Shown in pieces: positions 20,799 to 31,400 of a stretch of DNA of 64,000 nt. The notes under the pieces are model-generated. The model had not been told where the DNA came from. It did not search any database and saw only the letters and a program-made list of their open reading frames with translations. Numbering within the stretch: the first letter of the stretch is position 1; each line of letters begins with the position of its first letter. The position numbers and the translations under genes are program-made. The DNA lies in contig OX419757.1 of assembly GCA_948567375.1 (NCBI GenBank), forward strand, positions 21,638,001 to 21,702,000. Direction: 5' to 3'. The stretch comes from Lunularia cruciata (lineage: Eukaryota > Streptophyta > Marchantiopsida > Lunulariales > Lunulariaceae).

Positions 20799-21020
20799 TA
20801 AAAGGCCAAGGAGAGAAATAAGATAATGGAGGATCAAAATAGAATGCCATATTAAAACTCTCAATTGAGTGAAACTCTAAATGCCTAACATGACTTTTGA
20901 TTTGGTATTTATAGGCCAATTAGATACAAGGTTCTCAAGAAAGTTCTAAGGAAGCTTCCTTCCTAAAGCCACCTTTCTTGAAGTAGAAACTAAGCTAACT
21001 ATTTTCTTGGTATGTAAACT
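20799..21020 (-). repeat. LTR end, left arm of inverted pair
   Basis: On the minus strand: a TATA-like CCTATAAATACC, then GGCATTTAGAGTTTCACTC, then TTATTTCTCTCCTTGGCC, then a tRNA-Met-like PBS at 20781-20795. It therefore reads as the R/U5 part of the 5' LTR of element E. It is inverted relative to 21130-21352, and a further copy in this orientation runs into the assembly gap at 8110-8283. Confidence 0.6.
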
Positions 21021-21129
21021 ACTCAATCCCTAGAAGATTCACAGAATTTTTTCCAACAAAGCATCATAGATGTGTCTAGAATGTTCTTAGGTTTTGTTAG
21101 TTCTATCACATTTTTGCTATATGTGATTG

Positions 21130-21352
21130 ATTCTCCTAACTCCTTTGTTTTTACTAGTCTTTTTACACTGACTTGCACTTCAAGAAATTGGTTGAGAAGG
21201 AAGTTTCCTTGGAAACTTATCAAGAGCCTTATATTGCTTCACTATAAATACTAAAGCCCAAGCTCATGCTAGGCATTTGGAGTTCCCATCACTTGATAGT
21301 TCCAATGTGATCTTCCACTCTAATCTTCCATTGTCTTATTTCTCTCCTTGAT
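21130..21352 (+). repeat. LTR end, right arm of inverted pair
   Basis: CACTATAAATACTAAAGCCC, GGCATTTGGAGTTCCCATC and TTATTTCTCTCCTTGATC match the reverse complement of 20799-21020, and the similarity extends inward to AGGAAGTTTCCTTGGAAACT. The arms are separated by roughly 110 bp, a head-to-head LTR arrangement. No PBS follows on this side. Confidence 0.6.
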
Positions 21353-21369
21353 CTTTTACAACTAATTGG

Positions 21370-21687
21370 TCATGTCTTTTTCACCACAAAATCTTCAAAC
21401 TCTTGTATAGCCACTTGTATATTATGGAGATGAGATAGAAGGTCCCATGTGGCATTGTGAAGAGGATATCCTTTCCAAAGGATATTATGTTCTATGTGTA
21501 ATTGGCGGCCATGTTGGATATCACACATGCAAGTATATAGTTAACTGTGTATTCTTCATGATTTTTTTTATAGAGATTGGAGGTAAAGAGGATTGGACAC
21601 AAGTAGGAAAGAAGGATGGTTTGGAAAAAAAGGGTTTAACAAAGGGTTTTAACTTCAAAACATGAAAGATAGAATAGATTTGCAAAT
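21370..21687 (-). pseudogene. Element F, integrase C-terminal end
   Basis: The minus-strand ORF ending here holds QIYSIFHVLKLKPFV, the decayed form of the conserved gypsy integrase C-terminal IHPVFHVSxLKP motif. It is the direct continuation of the KLAFPNHF segment at about 25276-25400, from which it is separated by copy A (21688-25270). The 3' LTR of F is not clearly identifiable to the left. Confidence 0.6.
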
Positions 21688-24600
21688 TGTGACAACCTAA
21701 CAAGTATCACTTTTGCAATAATCAAGTAAATAGAGTTTATTCCCACAAAGATACAAGTAAAAAATGGTCAAATATGAAGCAAATAGTAACAATTCAGTTC
21801 TTCTTGAGTTCTTCTTTAGTCTCTTAGGTAGAAACCACACCCAAAAGAGAGTAACAAGCACTGATCACCGTCTCATCATGAATTAACACTCAATAATCAC
21901 AATATTATCCAATCTTTCCAAACCAACTTTGATTATGATGATTCAGATTCTCCTAAACATAGCTAATTCATTGCAAAACACCTCACCTCCAAATTGTGTT
22001 CCACCCCTTCATTGAAGGCACAACTTCCTTGATCAAAAATTGATTCACATCAAACTCATGCTGCACTCACAAATGCAGAATACTACCAATCCTACAATTC
22101 CTCTTTGATCTATCAAGGCATTGCTTCAATTGCACTTCACTCAAGATCAAACACATAGGAGATCAAGGTTGCAGAATCCAACATCCAACAATCTCATTGA
22201 CTTGCACTTCAAAATTCTCCACACACTCACAAACAAGCACAAACTTGATACTTGGAATTAAGCTCAAGTGATGAGCATTGATAATTAGCACTTCATTTTA
22301 TCTATCTCTAGAAATTATGAATACTGAACAAAAAAAAACTATGAATGTCCTTTTTAAATAGGCTGAGCACTTTGATAGTTATCTAACTAAAATACCATTC
22401 TATAACAACTCTACCAACCTGCAAATTCAAAACGATAACTGCTTCTTCATATCCGCTTCTTCAAATCTCAAAATTTTTACTACTCCAATTTGATGTCAAC
22501 CTCAACTTTGGCTTCCAACTCTAAGGTAACTACCTTCTGGTTAAGTACTTTGGCCTCCTACTCCAACTCCAAACATACTTGGACTATATCTTCTGTTGAG
22601 CTTAATCTCTAACTCACTACAAAGATTATCAAAATCTGCTTGCATTAAATCTAACCTGATGGAAATGTTATCTTCTATCTCTGGCATTTTCTTATCTATT
22701 CAAGTTCTAAGACTGATTAGTAATTTATTCATGTTAGTATCCTTTGCCTCCCTCTTTCTTGTTTCTACAGAAGTTTTAACTTGTGTAATCTTCTCTCATC
22801 TAAACGTACTTTGGTTTTGGTACTAAGCATGGCCTTGACTCCCACAACTACTGTCTCAACAGATCCTAACTGCTTTCTCTCTTGACACACTTTCTGCAAT
22901 TCTACTTTGTACTCCGCCATACAATCTTCTAACTCTTTTGTGTACTATTCAATCTTTGCCTTTGTTACTCTTATCAAATCCTTCAAGCTTGCTTCCTCCT
23001 TAGAGTATTTGGTTAATTCGCATTGCCATGCTGCTGTCTTGTCCTTTGCCTTTTGTCTAAATGCATTGAGCTCCTCCTCCTTAACTTCAACTAGCTCTCT
23101 TCCTCTGTCTTGTGCTACTTTTACTTCAGCTTGTAACTTTTCTACCCAAAGTCTCTCCTGCGTTACTTCCTTCACTTTCAGCACCAACTCTCTTCCTTGC
23201 TTCTCAAATTTCTCTTGCAAATTCTTGCTCATTTTCTTCTGCAATACTGCATCAATGTGCAATATCTTTAGTTCTTCTTCTCTTCTGGTCAGACGCTTCT
23301 TTAACTCTATGTTCTCCTCTTCCATTGTCTTCTACACCTACAACACATTCTTCACATCAAGTTGTGTGCATTGTATCTCTTTCTTCATTATCTCTAGCTG
23401 CACCAACAGCGGACATATGAAAACTTGGATACACTCCATTCCTTCACAACTCTCTTCTCTTTCTTCTTGTACTTCTTTAACTTTACCTTCTAGTTCTTCC
23501 ACTTGAACTTGCCTCCAAAGTCGGGATCTTCAGATCTGCAATGAGCCTTCCTCTCTTGAGCTCTCTTTGTCCTCCAAGTGAATAATGTGCATTGCCATAT
23601 TCTTTAAGTTCTCCTCTCTTTCCAACTCTTGAATTGGCTCCTCCACGGGTGTGTCTTCTTCTTGTCCGAATAGCTCCAAACCTGACAACCCTTGTCTAAT
23701 CTGATCAATATCTTCTTGCAGCTCCCGTTCCTCTTCTTCCAACTGCTGTACTTCGGGTTCTCCATCACTTTTTGACTCCTCACTCTATAGAGTTAACTCC
23801 ACTTTTTTGTCCTCTACTTCAGCCGACTTTGACTCAACTCCACCTTCTGACTCTTCATCTATCGTGGGTGTCTGCATCCTTATTCTTTGTGCTACTTCCA
23901 ATCTCCTTGTCTTGGTAGTTTGCATAGGCAAACTCCATTCTTTGGGTCTAATTATTTTCCTTCTCTTTGGAATTGACATCTTGGGCGGTTGATCTTGCCC
24001 AATCTTTTGGTAATCATTGCTGCGTATTTGATGGATGTACATCTTCTCCTCCTCATCCGCATCATTTTGTAAGTCAAGGTGGAAATGCAATACCACCCTG
24101 TTTCTCTCCTCACCTTGCAGCAAATTCAACCCAAGGTAGAAGTGTGCAGCAAATAGCACAAAGTAGTAGGGTGGCGTTTGGTCCCTCCAATTCAACACCA
24201 TCAACCACATTTGCCTGTAGAAGCTCTTTGTCTAATTGACCAGCTCCCCGAGAAACATTTGATGGAAGAATATCACTTGATGCTTTGTTATGTAAGTAGT
24301 ACACTTTGGCTTGAAAATAGCCATCAAACTCCCAACAACACTTTGTTTTATTGGATTGCAATAATTCTCCACCTTGTACCCATTCTTTGTTCTAGGCACA
24401 CTAAAGGATTTCTTTACTTCTTGAGTCTCCTCATGCAAGTGTTCCTTCCCAAAGAAAGAGGCACCCATCTCTTCTCTGGCTTCTCCACCCAACACTAGCC
24501 TCCAATCAACTCTATCCATTGAGCCAAATTGCCTCCTTTCGCAATGGCTTTGGGGCCATCCTCACAATTACTTGCCGTTGTCTTGATCATGAATTCTGGA

Positions 24601-25270
24601 AAACTAATGTTCTAGTTCCATGCCAAGAACGTGATCCAAAGTCTTGTCAAGACTTTGATCCATGCCATCATATCTAATCTCTTCACTACAGGATTTTTCA
24701 CTTCTAGTGAAGAGCACTTCTTGAATCCTCTCATCTTCTTCCCTTGTGACTTTGAACACTCTTGAGTTAATCCCCCGTTGCTTTGCTGCAAAACTCTTGC
24801 TCATGTAGGCAACCCAAGGATTTCTATCACAACTAATTGTTTTCCATGGAATTACTCTACACAACTTCTCAAGGGCACATGATATTTCTTCAGTGTTTCT
24901 TTAATTTCCCTTGTAAAGTCTTGCTTTTATAGTGATGCAATTCTCTATCATTCTTCAGTTGGGCTTCAACTGAAAAATCACATCTTCTACATGAGCTCCT
25001 CCTGTCACTATCAATTTGCATGCCATTTTTTCCATTTCATAACCATTCTTGATTTGTGGTCCAAAGAAAGTTGTTACACTTTCTTTGCATCAGGTTGATC
25101 ATCCCAAGGCAAAGTCTTCTTACCTCAGCTTCAGCCCTGACTATTTTGACCCAAAGTAATATTTCTTTGGCTTTGTTAAAAACTCAATTTCTTCTTCTTC
25201 TTTCAGTTCCCCATCAATTGTAAATTTCTTCTATAAAAACTAAACAAAACTGAAAAATCTGGGTACCACA
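21688..25270 (-). mobile_element. Unrecognised element, copy A (3583 bp)
   Basis: It interrupts a gypsy integrase reading frame exactly, so both ends can be set: plus-strand TGTGACAACCTAACAAG at the left and CTGGGTACCACA at the right. Flanking 5-mers CAAAT (21683-21687) and AAAAT (25271-25275) look like a worn target duplication. The ends begin TG and end CA as in LTRs, but I found no second copy of either end inside, no PBS or polypurine tract, and no polymerase or integrase. A long minus-strand coding region occupies the middle. Copy B at 41610-45387 is homologous from end to end. It could be a giant solo LTR with an ORF, a large non-autonomous derivative, or a new class. Confidence 0.65.
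22930..24870 (-). pseudogene. Coiled-coil protein of copy A, unknown function
   Basis: Reading from 24870 downward with frame changes: KNPVVKRLDMMACIKVLTR, ISFPEFMIKTTASN and NLAQWIE (about 24750-24500); VVGSLMAIFKPKCTTYITKH and FFHQMFLGELVNW (about 24320-24230); MVLNWRDQTPPYYF and HFYLGLNLLQGEERNRVVLH (about 24200-24100); a basic stretch near 24000; an acidic stretch (MEEEERELQEDIDQI, 23742 on); and a 126-residue coiled coil (23325-22945; ELKKRLTRREEELKIL, KVAQDRGRELVEVKEEEL). Every block has a counterpart in copy B, and the LMxIF...TTY block also in copy C. No transposase, nuclease or polymerase motif was found. A TGG-to-TAG stop precedes ISFPEF. Confidence 0.65.
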
Positions 25271-25275
25271 AAAAT

Positions 25276-26480
25276 GGTTAGGGAAGGCAAGTTTGTAGGT
25301 AATATGATGAGAGATGATTTGAGTAATATCAAATTGACTTATTGAATTGGTAGCAAGTTTACAAACTTGGAGGTCAAGAGGGAGGTTGCTAGAAGAAAGC
25401 ATGATCCAATCATCTACTTGAAAAGTGAAATCATGACAATGTTAATCAACATATTGTTTTTGCTTATTGAGCAACAAGAAGACAAGACTTGGTTTGGTAT
25501 AAGGAGGTTGATGGATAAAAAGGTGGAAGTATGAGGGACTTGAGATGTCAGTGGAGAAAGAGAATCTAGGACAAGTGGATCTTGGCCATAATTGAGGAAG
25601 AAGGGAGATAATACAATACTTGATTGCTTAGAATTATTGTAGTAAATTTGATAATTGCAAGACAAGTATCCCAATTGGTGTGATGAACATTAACAAAGGC
25701 ATGTATTATATCTTCCAATGTGTGATATGTTTGTTTGGTTTGCCCATCAATTTAAGGATGATAGGCCTTAGATAAGGCAAGCCTAGTGCCAAGTAGCTTG
25801 AAGAGTGCTTGCCAAGATTTACTAAGAAATCAAGAGTCACAATCAAAGATTAGAATCCTGGCATTGCATGGTGCTTGAAGATAATTTTGCAATAGATTTG
25901 TGCTAATGTTGGAGCATCCACTATATCAATAATAGATGCCAAATGAATCTACTTGCTAAGCTAATCAACAAACACTACTATTGTTGTATGGCCTTGGTCT
26001 ATCTTTGACAAGGATGTGATGAAATCTAAGCTCAGATGTTCTCATTGGCTAGATGGAATGCAGGGTGGTCGGACTAGTCCACTCAAGTTTTGGTTTTGTT
26101 GTGTTGCTAGCGCTCACAAGATCAAAAAAATTCTCAAATATCTTGTGCCAAGTTGGCCATCACTAGTGATGTTTAGGTTACTTAATGTCTTGTCCACTCC
26201 CATATGACTTGTGATTGGTAAGTCATGTGCTTCTTGAACTTGCATAAATTGTAGATCTCCTATATTTGGAATGTAGATTTGGTTATAACAAAATAGAAAT
26301 ACATCTTTGATTGAAAAGGTATTGTACTTCTTGTCATGTGTGGCCAAATGACTTTTCAAAAGATGAAGGAAGGAGTCCTATTGTAAAGCAACCTTGAACT
26401 TATGTGTACATTTGAGTCTATCAAAACCATGATGGTTGTTGCTATCATGGGAGATTTAGGAATAATCTTTAAATCAGGTC
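25276..26480 (-). pseudogene. Element F, integrase region
   Basis: The minus strand shows FMQVQEAHDLPITSHMGVDK (zinc-binding part, His-x-His spacing as in gypsy integrases, near 26230), then a core region that reads GHTTIVVFVD with stops, KHHAMP, and then the C-terminal WIMLSSSNLPL and HHITYKLAFPNHF (25402-25276). Several frameshifts and stops. It is the host of copy A, and the other side of the break is at 21687. Confidence 0.6.
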
Positions 26481-26499
26481 ATTCTGATAGGGAATCAAG

Positions 26500-27165
26500 A
26501 ATGACATGGAACTTATCAACTTTGTAATCATGCTTGAAATCAAATAACTATAGTTGTTCCTCTTATCAATTATGTAAACTATTCATGTGTTCCAATTATA
26601 AGGTTTGCAACCAGAGTTTATGATTTGTTTGCAATACTACTTGTTTCCCAAAGAGATAATGTCTCCATATCTTTATGGCAAACATCATTGCTAGTTTTTC
26701 TTGATCTTGAGCAAAATAATTTCTTTTTTTTGTGCTTAGTTGGCGAGATACAAAGGCAATGGGGTGTAATCCATTTGGAAATTTCTATTGCAACATTGCT
26801 CCAATGGAAAGTTAGAAACATCAAAATCAACCACACAAGGTAGTTGAGGATCATATGGTTGGAGGATGAGTCATGAAACACCATATGCTTAAGTTTCTTG
26901 AATATTTCTTCTTGCTTGGTGGTCCATTCAAGCTTAGTGTCTTCCACACAAGATCACTCAACAATTTGGCCATATGAGCATAATAATAGAATAACAAAAT
27001 AACCTTTTTTTAGTAAAAACTTGCCAATCTATTAGATCCCTAAACTTCCATAGCATCCGTAAGAGTAGGTAAACCAATAATGGCATTGATTTTCTCTTCT
27101 TCTATCTTGATCCCCTTAGATGAAACCTTATGGCCTAACATGGTAACTTCCATTGTCATAGTTGT
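26500..27165 (-). pseudogene. Element F, RNase H and RT connection
   Basis: LEWTTKQEEIFKKLKHMV (near 26930) is the gypsy RNase H entry motif. Further up, LGHKVSSKGIKIEEEK (near 27120) is the RT thumb start. Matching sequence in element E is 18040-18750. At about 27165 the similarity jumps to sequence that in E lies at about 19290, so the RT palm is absent. Confidence 0.6.
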
Positions 27166-28560
27166 ACTACTAGCAATAGCTTGATCTTGAAAGGCATATC
27201 TTAATTAGAGTGTAATCTCCTAGGAAGATCATCAAAAAACACCCCTGCATACTCCTAAGCGATTTGATCAATCATTGTTTGTTGGGGCTTTCTATCTTCA
27301 TCAGATTTTCCTTGCACAATTGCCTTGATTCACATAACAATAGTAGAAATATGGTCCTCCAAATTCTATTTTTCCATTGCTATATTGATAAACTTCTCAT
27401 CTTTGGACTGACTACTCTTACTTGTCTTCCTCAAAGGTGCTAGACAACCTAATCAATAAGCTTTACCTTAGTGTTATAATTAAATTTATTATCAAGTCCA
27501 ATCAAATTGAACACTATGACATTCAAGTCAAAGGAGATCTAAGAATGACATCATAGTGTAGAGGAATTAGTACAAACCTTATATACTTTGAATAGTCCTC
27601 AATCTTGAATATAACAAGATGTGAGGTATAGAATGCAAAACCCTTCTTACCATCAACCATCATCAATTTGCTATTAATTATTTGTTTGATAAAAATACAC
27701 TATTCCTTTACTAATTACATGGACATACAATTCTCAAAACTCTCGTAATCAACCAAAATCCTACAACCACCATCAAATGTCATATGTTGTAAGTATATCA
27801 AACTTGTGTAGATCAAGCCTTCAATCCTAATGGAACAAATCAGGTTTTAGTAAATAGTTCAATATTTCTAATTAGGATTCTTTGTTTCATTGATTCTCAT
27901 GCTCTAAGAACTCTATTTGGGCAATGGGTTGAGGCAATTCATTCCTAGTTGGATATTTGGCAATGCAGTGTCCAATTTGGAGATCATAAAAGCACTCACA
28001 ATTTTATTATTATCTTTCTTTTTATGTAATGCCAAGTGGTGTCTATTAGATGACATCAATTTCCATTGGTGTCAACTCCTCCACTTGTGTGTTTGGTGTT
28101 TTCAAGTTCTACAAGGGTCTTAGTCAAGACTAAGTTATGACAAACAAGGAATCAAAGTGCTTAGCCAATTGCATGGCTTCTTCCAAGTGTTTAGGTTCAT
28201 GCATGGTTACTTCCAATTTGGTGTGTGATTTCAAACCTCTCACAAACAAATGCAAGGCAAACCTTCTAGTATATTTGGAATTTACATTATTATGTTTTAA
28301 AAAAAAGTGATATAATTTCTTATAGAAAAAATCTGCTTCAAGTTTGCCAATCTATCTCATATGCTTATGTAACATTCATCATTCAGGATTTTCCAATTAT
28401 TACCCTCTTGAATTCTTCACATGTTGAGATTAGAGCAACAAATTGCCATTGATCTTGCTCTACTCTCAATTTTTACCATAGTTTTTTTATTCTATCTAAT
28501 TTTCTATAAGCCAAGAGAATCTATCTTTATTTCATTCATCTAAGAGATTCATAACTTCAA
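27166..28560 (-). pseudogene. Element F, protease and gag-like remnant
   Basis: Homologous to 19290-20450 of element E over its length, including the protease-region phrases that read GGCRILVDYESFENC and KLMMVDGKKGF on the minus strand. The catalytic Asp-Ser/Thr-Gly is not clean. The gag portion above 27800 is only recognisable by its colinearity with E. Confidence 0.5.
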
Positions 28561-28566
28561 AATAAC

Positions 28567-28662
28567 ATTCACAATCAAACATAAAATTCACAATCAAACA
28601 CAATCATTCTTATTCACATTCACAATCAAACACAATCAAAAAATTCACAATCAAACACAAAC
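28567..28662. repeat. ATTCACAATCAAACACAATC tandem repeat
   Basis: Four copies of ATTCACAATCAAACA, three of them extended by CAATC or CAAAC, starting near 28567, 28586, 28617 and 28642. Confidence 0.85.
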
Positions 28663-28679
28663 TTTTGATCTTAGCAGAT

Positions 28680-29930
28680 TCTTACTTCTTCTCCTCCTCC
28701 TCCAAGTGCTTGTTCAAGATCCTTACTTCTTTCTTCACCTCTATCTTTAAGGGTCGATCAGCTGAACTCTTGCCCTTCTCCTTCTTCGTCTTTGGCTAGC
28801 TGCTCCAACTAGATTGCCATCTCCCTTTGGTACTCCACCATATATACTTTTAAGGTAGCTATGCAAATATTTGCAATCTCTTGTTCTCCCCAAATACTTA
28901 CCACTTCTTCATATCAAGCCTTGAATTGATCTTTGTACCCAAGTTGCATATTTTTCTTTTTGATCCAAAGGGATCCTAATTTGAATGGTAAAATTTGGAG
29001 TTCTTCATCCTACCTCTTTTGCTCTATTATCAAGGAAGAGTTTTGCCTCTTTACCTCAAACTTTTCAAGTACAAGGGCATTTACCTTTGTCTCCTCCCTA
29101 ATATAGGTTCTTTCTCTTCTTTGAATCTTCTTTTGGCTCCTTGGTGTAGATAAAATCAGGAAGACTTTAGATTAGTGTGGTGAAATCAATCATATTGGAG
29201 TAGACTTCTTGACACTATGGTAGAAGGAGCTCCATCATATGTAGCATTGTTCTTACCAAGTGAATTAAAAATTTAGTGCCCTCCTTAATTGACAACTAGG
29301 GTTCTTGGGCCACCTCTCCTTCTACTTTACCTTGCACTATACCTGAAGGTTATTTGCCTTCTTCCTTCAGTTATACTCTTTCTTATGCTTCTTATTGTTT
29401 TTCTTTGGCTTCATATTGTTCTTCACTCCAAAGGTCTTGTCCTTGGATTTCTTTGATCTCCACTAGCTCTTCTTTGAGGATATCTACTTCTTGGTTGGGG
29501 CTATGATGTCCTTTGGGTTGATGAAATGTTTCTCCTTGGGTGTCTTTGGCTTGATTCTTTTGAGTTGTGCTCTATTTTTGGTTTGGGGTAGACTTTACAC
29601 CTTTATAGTGATCTTTATCCTTAAATAGATCTCCTATAATGTGATATAGACTCCTACAAGGTGAAAGATTCTTGTTCTCCTTCCTCCAAAGATACATCTA
29701 TTACTTGAGGATTGTCCTTGGTCTCTTTGTACTTTTTGAGACTTTGTTGGAGTTGTACTCTTCTTCTTCTTTGTTATGGTGGTTCCACCTTCTTCCAATA
29801 GATGCATACTTCATATAAGCTATTTTGTACTTCTTGATTAAGGAATTTCTTTTAGGTTGTGAGGCAAAGTATATTGATGTTGTGCTATGTGCTGTTCCTA
29901 TTGGTAACACATTGGGTGCCTAGCTTTGGA
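28680..29930 (-). pseudogene. Glu/Lys-rich coiled-coil remnant
   Basis: On the minus strand the sequence is rich in Glu, Lys and Gln codons with stops throughout: KKYKIAYMKYASIGRRW and KEEEEYNSNKVSK (29910-29701), and near 28900-28700 VYMVEYQREMAI, EQLAKDEEGEGQEFS and KEVRILNKHLEEEEKK. The style (charged linker, then coil, with an N-terminal part perhaps beyond 29930) resembles copies A-C, but I could not align a shared block. It may be a distant fourth relative or the gag end of element F. Confidence 0.35.
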
Positions 29931-30329
29931 GACTATAGGTAAGGAGGGTAAGTCTTAACCTATCAAGAACGGTCCTACCTCTTTGTAATTCCCATCAGAA
30001 GAAGTGCCCACTATGTCAATTTTCCAAATTTACTTTGCATCAAGAATGGAAAGGGCAACTTGACTTCCTATCACAACATAGACTCCTGATTGATATGCAT
30101 CACTTTGAACATTATCAAGGAGAAATACACAATACCCATGCAAAATGCCTACATACCAATCTAAACCAACTAGACATACAATCAATATGTAAAGCACAGA
30201 GAGGATCCAAACACAAGAAAACATAGAAAATTGACAACAATTTTCTATGATTTTGATAGATGTGCATCAAAGAGCAACTGCCTTGTCCAAGACTTGTCCT
30301 CCATTTGTATTCCAAGAGCTAGATTCTTA
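29931..30329. other. Non-coding, no feature recognised
   Basis: No coding family or repeat boundary was recognised between the coiled-coil remnant and repeat Z. Confidence 0.4.
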
Positions 30330-31400
30330 TGCCATTTTATGTGAAACTAATTGAAACACTCAAGCCAAGGTAATTTCTTTTTTATTTCTCAAATTCAAGT
30401 GGTTTTAAAATCAATATAAATCTTTTGAAATAAGCTTTCCATTGATATGTTTCAAGTCCTTATTTGATTAATAAATCTCTCGTAACACTCTCTTGAACTT
30501 TGTTTGGGGTTTATGGTTCAAAACCTAATTTCAAAACAATAATTGAGGGTTTGCTTGTAATTCTTGGTAAATTTTCAACAAGTTTTGGCTTAAAGATACA
30601 CATAATACTCATGAACACTCTAGATAAGAACATAATACTCAATCATGATAAGAATATAAGAATTGACATTCAGCTATGGTGTGAGAGAATAACTCCTTGG
30701 AGCTTATGCTAGTATTTCCAATAGAGTTTGGTCACATCAGATTATATCTATCCATACAACCTAAGCCAACCAAATTTTACAAAGATTTTTTGATGTGCTT
30801 CTATCTAAACCTTTGTGAAATTTGTATCTAAAAGTCAAGCTCTAGATATGAATCAATTCCAAAGTTGGGCTAATTTGTGAGCTGTATAGACTTGGGTATA
30901 CTAGATCCACAACCTTGAATGTTTCATTTGAGAATTTCAATCAAAACATTTACACAAAGGTATAATAGTAAAAAATCTCATAGGCTGATTTGAACCAAAG
31001 CTTGTGTTGTGACCAAAACCCCAACCTAATCTTAATCTCCACCACCAACTCTTTGAATTTAAGCACTCCAACTTCAATTGCTCAAATCTAATTCAAGGCT
31101 AACTCAAAAGAGATATTTTGTAGGCTCACCAAAATCAAAAGCTTATCTACTTGCCAAACCCCTTGATAGGTTATGAAAAACTCTCAAAATCCACAAATTA
31201 TATGCTTGGGTAAGAATCATACCCCATTTGCTTCAATCAATCAGATCAAATTTAAAATTTACTCAGTTCTTGTGGTGCTAGTTCTCAAACCATAGGCTCT
31301 TTTCTCTTCTCTCCAACCTTGGTCTTCTCTTCTTGAATACTCTTCTTTATCAGTCCCAAATGTCAAAAACACTCAACTCTATATATTGGGATCCAACTCT
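30330..31400 (-). repeat. Dispersed repeat Z, inverted copy
   Basis: Reverse-complement counterpart of 16990-18000 and 47030-48140: TTTGAAATAAGCTTTCCATTG, TAGACTTGGGTATACTAGATC, CAAAACCCCAACCTAATC, GCACTCCAACTTCAATTGC and CATTTGCTTCAATCAATCAG are recognisable as inverted landmarks. It is weaker than the other two copies and its ends are approximate. Confidence 0.5.

Noticed and set aside
22907-23506. Longest plus-strand frame in copy A (199 residues, Ser/Phe-rich)
   Set aside because: It is the antisense shadow of the coiled coil; Glu/Lys codons read backward give Ser/Phe/Leu. Its counterpart in copy B is not conserved as protein.
28567-28662. CRISPR-like array
   Set aside because: Repeats are directly adjacent or separated by a few AT-rich bases without unique spacers; this is an ordinary tandem repeat in a plant genome.
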